This document shows positions 60,960 through 64,000 of a DNA stretch of 64,000 nt, piece after piece. The DNA is from Azolla caroliniana (taxonomy: Eukaryota; Polypodiophyta), in NCBI GenBank assembly GCA_043228905.1, contig JBHGNT010000015.1, positions 11,718,001 through 11,782,000 on the forward strand, written 5' to 3'. Numbering within the stretch: position 1 is the stretch's first letter; each line of letters starts with the position of its first letter. The notes beneath the pieces were generated by a model that saw only the letters and a program-made list of their open reading frames with translations, had not been told where the DNA came from and made no database searches. The position numbers were made by a program, and so were the translations under genes.

Positions 60960-63841
60960 CTTCTTCCAAAATGCCCCAAATGTTTGGCTCTGTTGTGGTG
61001 TCCTCGGCCGGAGTTGATGTAGGGCACGTATGTGTATCGTGGTGCGGCTCCTCTGCTTGGTCATCCTGGTTTCTCCCGGAGTCGCCTTCGCCGTGTGCGG
61101 GTGGTCCAGGTACGGTGGGCTCTTCTTGAGTTAGTGGGCTGGCCTCCGCCGGTAGCGTGCTTGCAGTCGGTTGTTGCTCCGCCTCTATTGTTACATCCTC
61201 CGTGTTGTTGGCCGTTTTTGTGTGTCCCTGGGTGTGGGGCGGGGATTCCGCTTGGTCCGCACTATTTTCCGCGTTTTCTGAAGATGGTGTGGGCTGGACC
61301 TTTTGTTGGTTAATGGTTTCGATGTCTGGTCTTGTGGGTGACTCCGCTCGTTCGTCCCCGCTATTCTCCCCCGTTGTCCTCGCTGGTGATCGGGCCTGAG
61401 GTTCCTCTTCTTCGGATGTGACCGGAATTGGTGTCCCATTGGGTTCCTCGTTTGTGTGCGTGTTGCCGGTTTGTGTGATCTGGTGAAATAGCTCCTCCTG
61501 ACTTTCACCAAAATCATCTAGGAGTTGTGCGAGTTCTTCGGAGTGTTGGTCTGCTAACGCGCGATAGTCTTGCGCAATGCTCTCCTCGCTTAGCTTATAA
61601 AACCCTCGGCCGTCTTTCCGCTGCTTGGGTTGCCCATGCCATCCATCCTTTGTCCAGCGCCGTTTTCAATTGCGCTGTGAACCTTTCCCGGTTGGTTTGG
61701 AGAAGGATGCACACGTTATCCGTGATGGCCTAGCAGCGGTTGCATGCGTCTTCCATCGACTTCTGGAGATTTGCGATTTCTTGCTGTTTAACGGCTATCG
61801 CTTCCTCATACGTGGCCTTCAGGCCCACCCACAACTGGGATTCCTTTTCATGCTGTTTTTCTAATTTCCCCATTTCATTGTTTAGGCGGATTTCGAGTTG
61901 ATGCCTTCTGTCTTGTTCGACTACCAACTGTTCATCGAACCATACCTTCTTTTTTTCTAACAAGGCCCGAAGTCCCGCTATTGCCGCCTCTGATTTCTTC
62001 TCGTCCTCTCGTTATTGGGCGTTGTCATCTTTTGTCCGGATGTGCTGAGCCACCTCCGTAGCCAATTTCTCTTCAAGCGTTTTTACGGCTTTTTGTCCGT
62101 TAGCCCGTATCTCCTTTTCTCTGTCGGAGGATTGGCGTAGTTCTGCTCGAAGACGGTCAATTTCGGATTCCGCTAGCTGCACGGCTCTTTTTGCTTTTGA
62201 GGCGATGGCGGTCTGAGCCTCGATTTCTTCTTTGAGAGCGTTGATAACGTGGTTCGGTGGCGGGGTTTCGTGTTGCGCCGTAGTCGTGTGAGCTTCGAAC
62301 TCCGCGATGCGTGCGTTGGCCTTTTGTAATTCGGCTTCGACCAGTTTAACCTTCTTCCAGACATTCTTATTTTTTATGGCCATCTCCTTGGCGCCCGTAC
62401 TGACCTTTGCTAGTTCCCGATGGACTTCAACTAGGGCCGTGTTTAAGGGTGGTATCTCCATCCCTACTCGTCGTACCCCGACGTTCCTCTGTCTGCCGAC
62501 CCTGGCTAGCCGGTCCTCATCATCGCTCTCTGTTGTTTGTGTTAGGGCGCGCTCTATTATCTGACGTTCTGCATGCTCCTCGGCCATTCGTTGGGCGGCT
62601 TTGACCTGTTGTGTTGCTAGGAACTCCATGAGCTCGAAAGAGGTACCGAACTGCAAGAGGGCGCTGAATTCGTGGGCCGTATCCAGAATATCCAGATATG
62701 CCAAAACCTCGCTTTCCGCCGTCAATACTGCTTTCCCTCACTGGAACTGAGTCGTAATAATCGGTCGCAGCTCCCGGATGATTTCGAAGGTAGTATTCGG
62801 CTCTGCTATTGCGGGGCCTTCGCCTGCTGTCGGTGCCTCCGGATCCGTGGGGGCGTTTTTTACCAACCCCCGCCCATCTTTTCTGTCCAATCTATGCCGT
62901 TTTGGTCTAGGGCTTTCCCCCCGTGCTTCGGTGTCTGGTTCTGGGGCTACCTCCATGGGGTGTCTCGGCTGTTCCTCCTGCGTCACCCGTGTATCCGGTT
63001 GGTCGGTAGGAGGTGTTGTCCTTGGGCCTGGTTGGGCCAGTTGGGGTTCCTCCTCCCACTCTCGGGCCGCTAACTCCGCTAACCTGCATTTCACGGAGCG
63101 GGGCGGAGCCGTGGGTTGGCTGGGTTGTGGTGCTGGTAGGCCTCGGGGTGGAAACAGTACTGTAAGGTATTGTTGGATGATTAGCCTGTGCTTTTTGCCT
63201 ACTTGGTACACATGCAAGCCTTCCCTTAACCCTGGCCCTATGATGACCCCCCAGTCGACTGTACGCCCCTCAAAGGTGTCGATAATGATGGCCACCTTCT
63301 GTTTAGGCATCCTGTAAGCGTTGACATGGACGCAGCCTACTTCCAGTAGGAACTTGGCAAATTCACGGAAGAAGGGATCCGGAATCTGTTTTGTTCTATA
63401 GGCTTTGGCGGAGGATGAGTATGGACCAAAATACCGCTGCAGCGCCTCTGTAGGAGGTTTTTCGAAATGTCTTTCGCCTAGTGAGGATAGGTCTAACTTC
63501 TTCCGAATGGAAGAGTTGGTGACCGTGTCGATGTTAAGCCGCCTGGCGATGTCCATGGCGTCCGGGTGCGGAGGTGCTTCTGCGAACCGAATGTAACCAT
63601 CCAGACGCTTCTCCACGAGCCATCGGCGTAGGGCAGTAGAGATGAAGATCGACATCGCCAAAGTAGGTTCGTGGAGAGGAGACGGGTAGCAGTGGTGAGT
63701 TGGAGCTCTGAGATGTGATGGGGAAGAAGGTGAGGAGGAGCGATGGGAGCGTTGATAGCTAGACGCTGTGTTTCTGCTTTGTGCAGAAAACCTTCTATTT
63801 CCTTCTTTTTGTGGCTTAGGGTTCATTGGGCGGTGAGCCAT
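60960..63841 (-). pseudogene. G4 extra ORF: coiled-coil protein, nearly intact
   Basis: The start ATG at 63841 (MAHRPMNPK) is open for 367 codons: Ser/Pro-rich head, RRWLVEKRLDGYI and LDLSSLGERHFE, MPKQKVAIIIDTFEG, and a Pro-rich linker (62740-63120). A TGA at 62738 (G2 has CGA) interrupts it. It then runs 237 codons to 62012 through the coiled coil (KNKNVWKKVKLVEAELQKAN, IEAQTAIASKAK), a TAA, then more coiled coil to 61733 where TAG replaces CAG. After that it is open to about 60960 through an acidic Thr/Pro/Glu tail absent from G2. Few lesions, so a protein of about 900 residues is likely to have existed. Confidence 0.75.
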
Positions 63842-64000
63842 CGTGGTGCCGCGTGTTCTTGAACTAGGAGTTTGTGCATGCCTTTACTCGTTTTAATAGT
63901 CGCTATCTTCTCTTCTTCTTCTTCTTTTTTTTCATAACGGTTAGTTACCCCCTATTTTTACATTAAAGTACAATTGGGCCTGTCCCTTTTATGCTGCGGG
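63842..64000 (-). other. G4 spacer before the extra ORF
   Basis: AT-rich with an AAG/poly-purine tract (63905-63935), homologous to the G2 spacer at 23521-23675. Confidence 0.6.

Larger units (their letters stand above)
60468..64000 (-). mobile_element. G4: second Tat/Ogre-like element (3' part only)
   Basis: 3' LTR, 3' spacer, extra coiled-coil ORF and the start of the pol-ORF spacer, all homologous to G2 but oriented oppositely. Pol, gag and the 5' LTR lie beyond the window. It entered the C4 5' LTR. Confidence 0.85.

Overview
This is plant nuclear DNA, almost certainly from a flowering plant, although nothing here fixes the family. The evidence is a plant-type GDSL esterase/lipase gene, plant-type Ty1/copia and Ty3/gypsy LTR retrotransposons with an initiator-tRNA-Met primer site, a plant L1-type LINE, GT-AG introns, and many CAG-to-TAG stop codons of the kind left by CHG methylation decay. 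The window is a retroelement nest with one host-type gene (the GDSL gene, 31963-33256, itself frameshifted).

Layout, left to right. (1) 1-4890, minus: 5' half of an apparently intact Ty3/gypsy element (G1: 5' LTR, gag, open pol that runs off the window). (2) 4891-7050: LTR remnants and simple repeats. (3) 7330-11650, minus: decayed LINE. (4) 11715-26132, plus: G2, a Tat/Ogre-like Ty3/gypsy element with 5' LTR, gag, protease, RT, RNase H, integrase and an extra coiled-coil ORF after pol. G2 is split twice: by a solo LTR (15438-16246, target duplication ACGC) and by a young Ty1/copia element C2 (17623-22823, duplication CTTTC, two 615-bp LTRs differing at two sites). (5) 26133-31900: LTR scraps, a copia RT scrap, a CACTA-like end, a decayed gypsy pol, microsatellites. 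(6) GDSL gene. (7) 35077-52541, minus: copia element C3, flanked by GGTGT duplications, whose 3' LTR is split by an 11,557-bp DNA transposon. (8) 53322-64000: gypsy 3' ends G3a and G3b. G3b is split by copia C4, which contains a solo LTR (57696-58458, duplication GTCTC) and whose 5' LTR is split by G4, a second Tat/Ogre-like element of the G2 family.

The most unusual object is the DNA transposon at 35181-46737. It has 25-bp terminal inverted repeats with one mismatch. It encodes a two-exon, 863-residue DDE-type transposase. Its 1.3-kb intron is almost entirely an array of about 20-bp units built on the perfect palindrome TAGCTAATTAGCTA. It carries an 83-bp tandem array before the transposase and a second 1.7-kb palindrome array on the right. 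On the opposite strand lie an FCP1/HAD-like phosphatase-fold gene whose catalytic nucleophile is replaced by Glu, and a multi-exon gene with a RING-like cysteine/histidine cluster. I know of no described plant transposon with this combination, but I could not search databases.

The nesting gives relative ages: G3b before C4 before G4 and the GTCTC solo LTR; G2 before C2 and the ACGC solo LTR; C3 before the DNA transposon.
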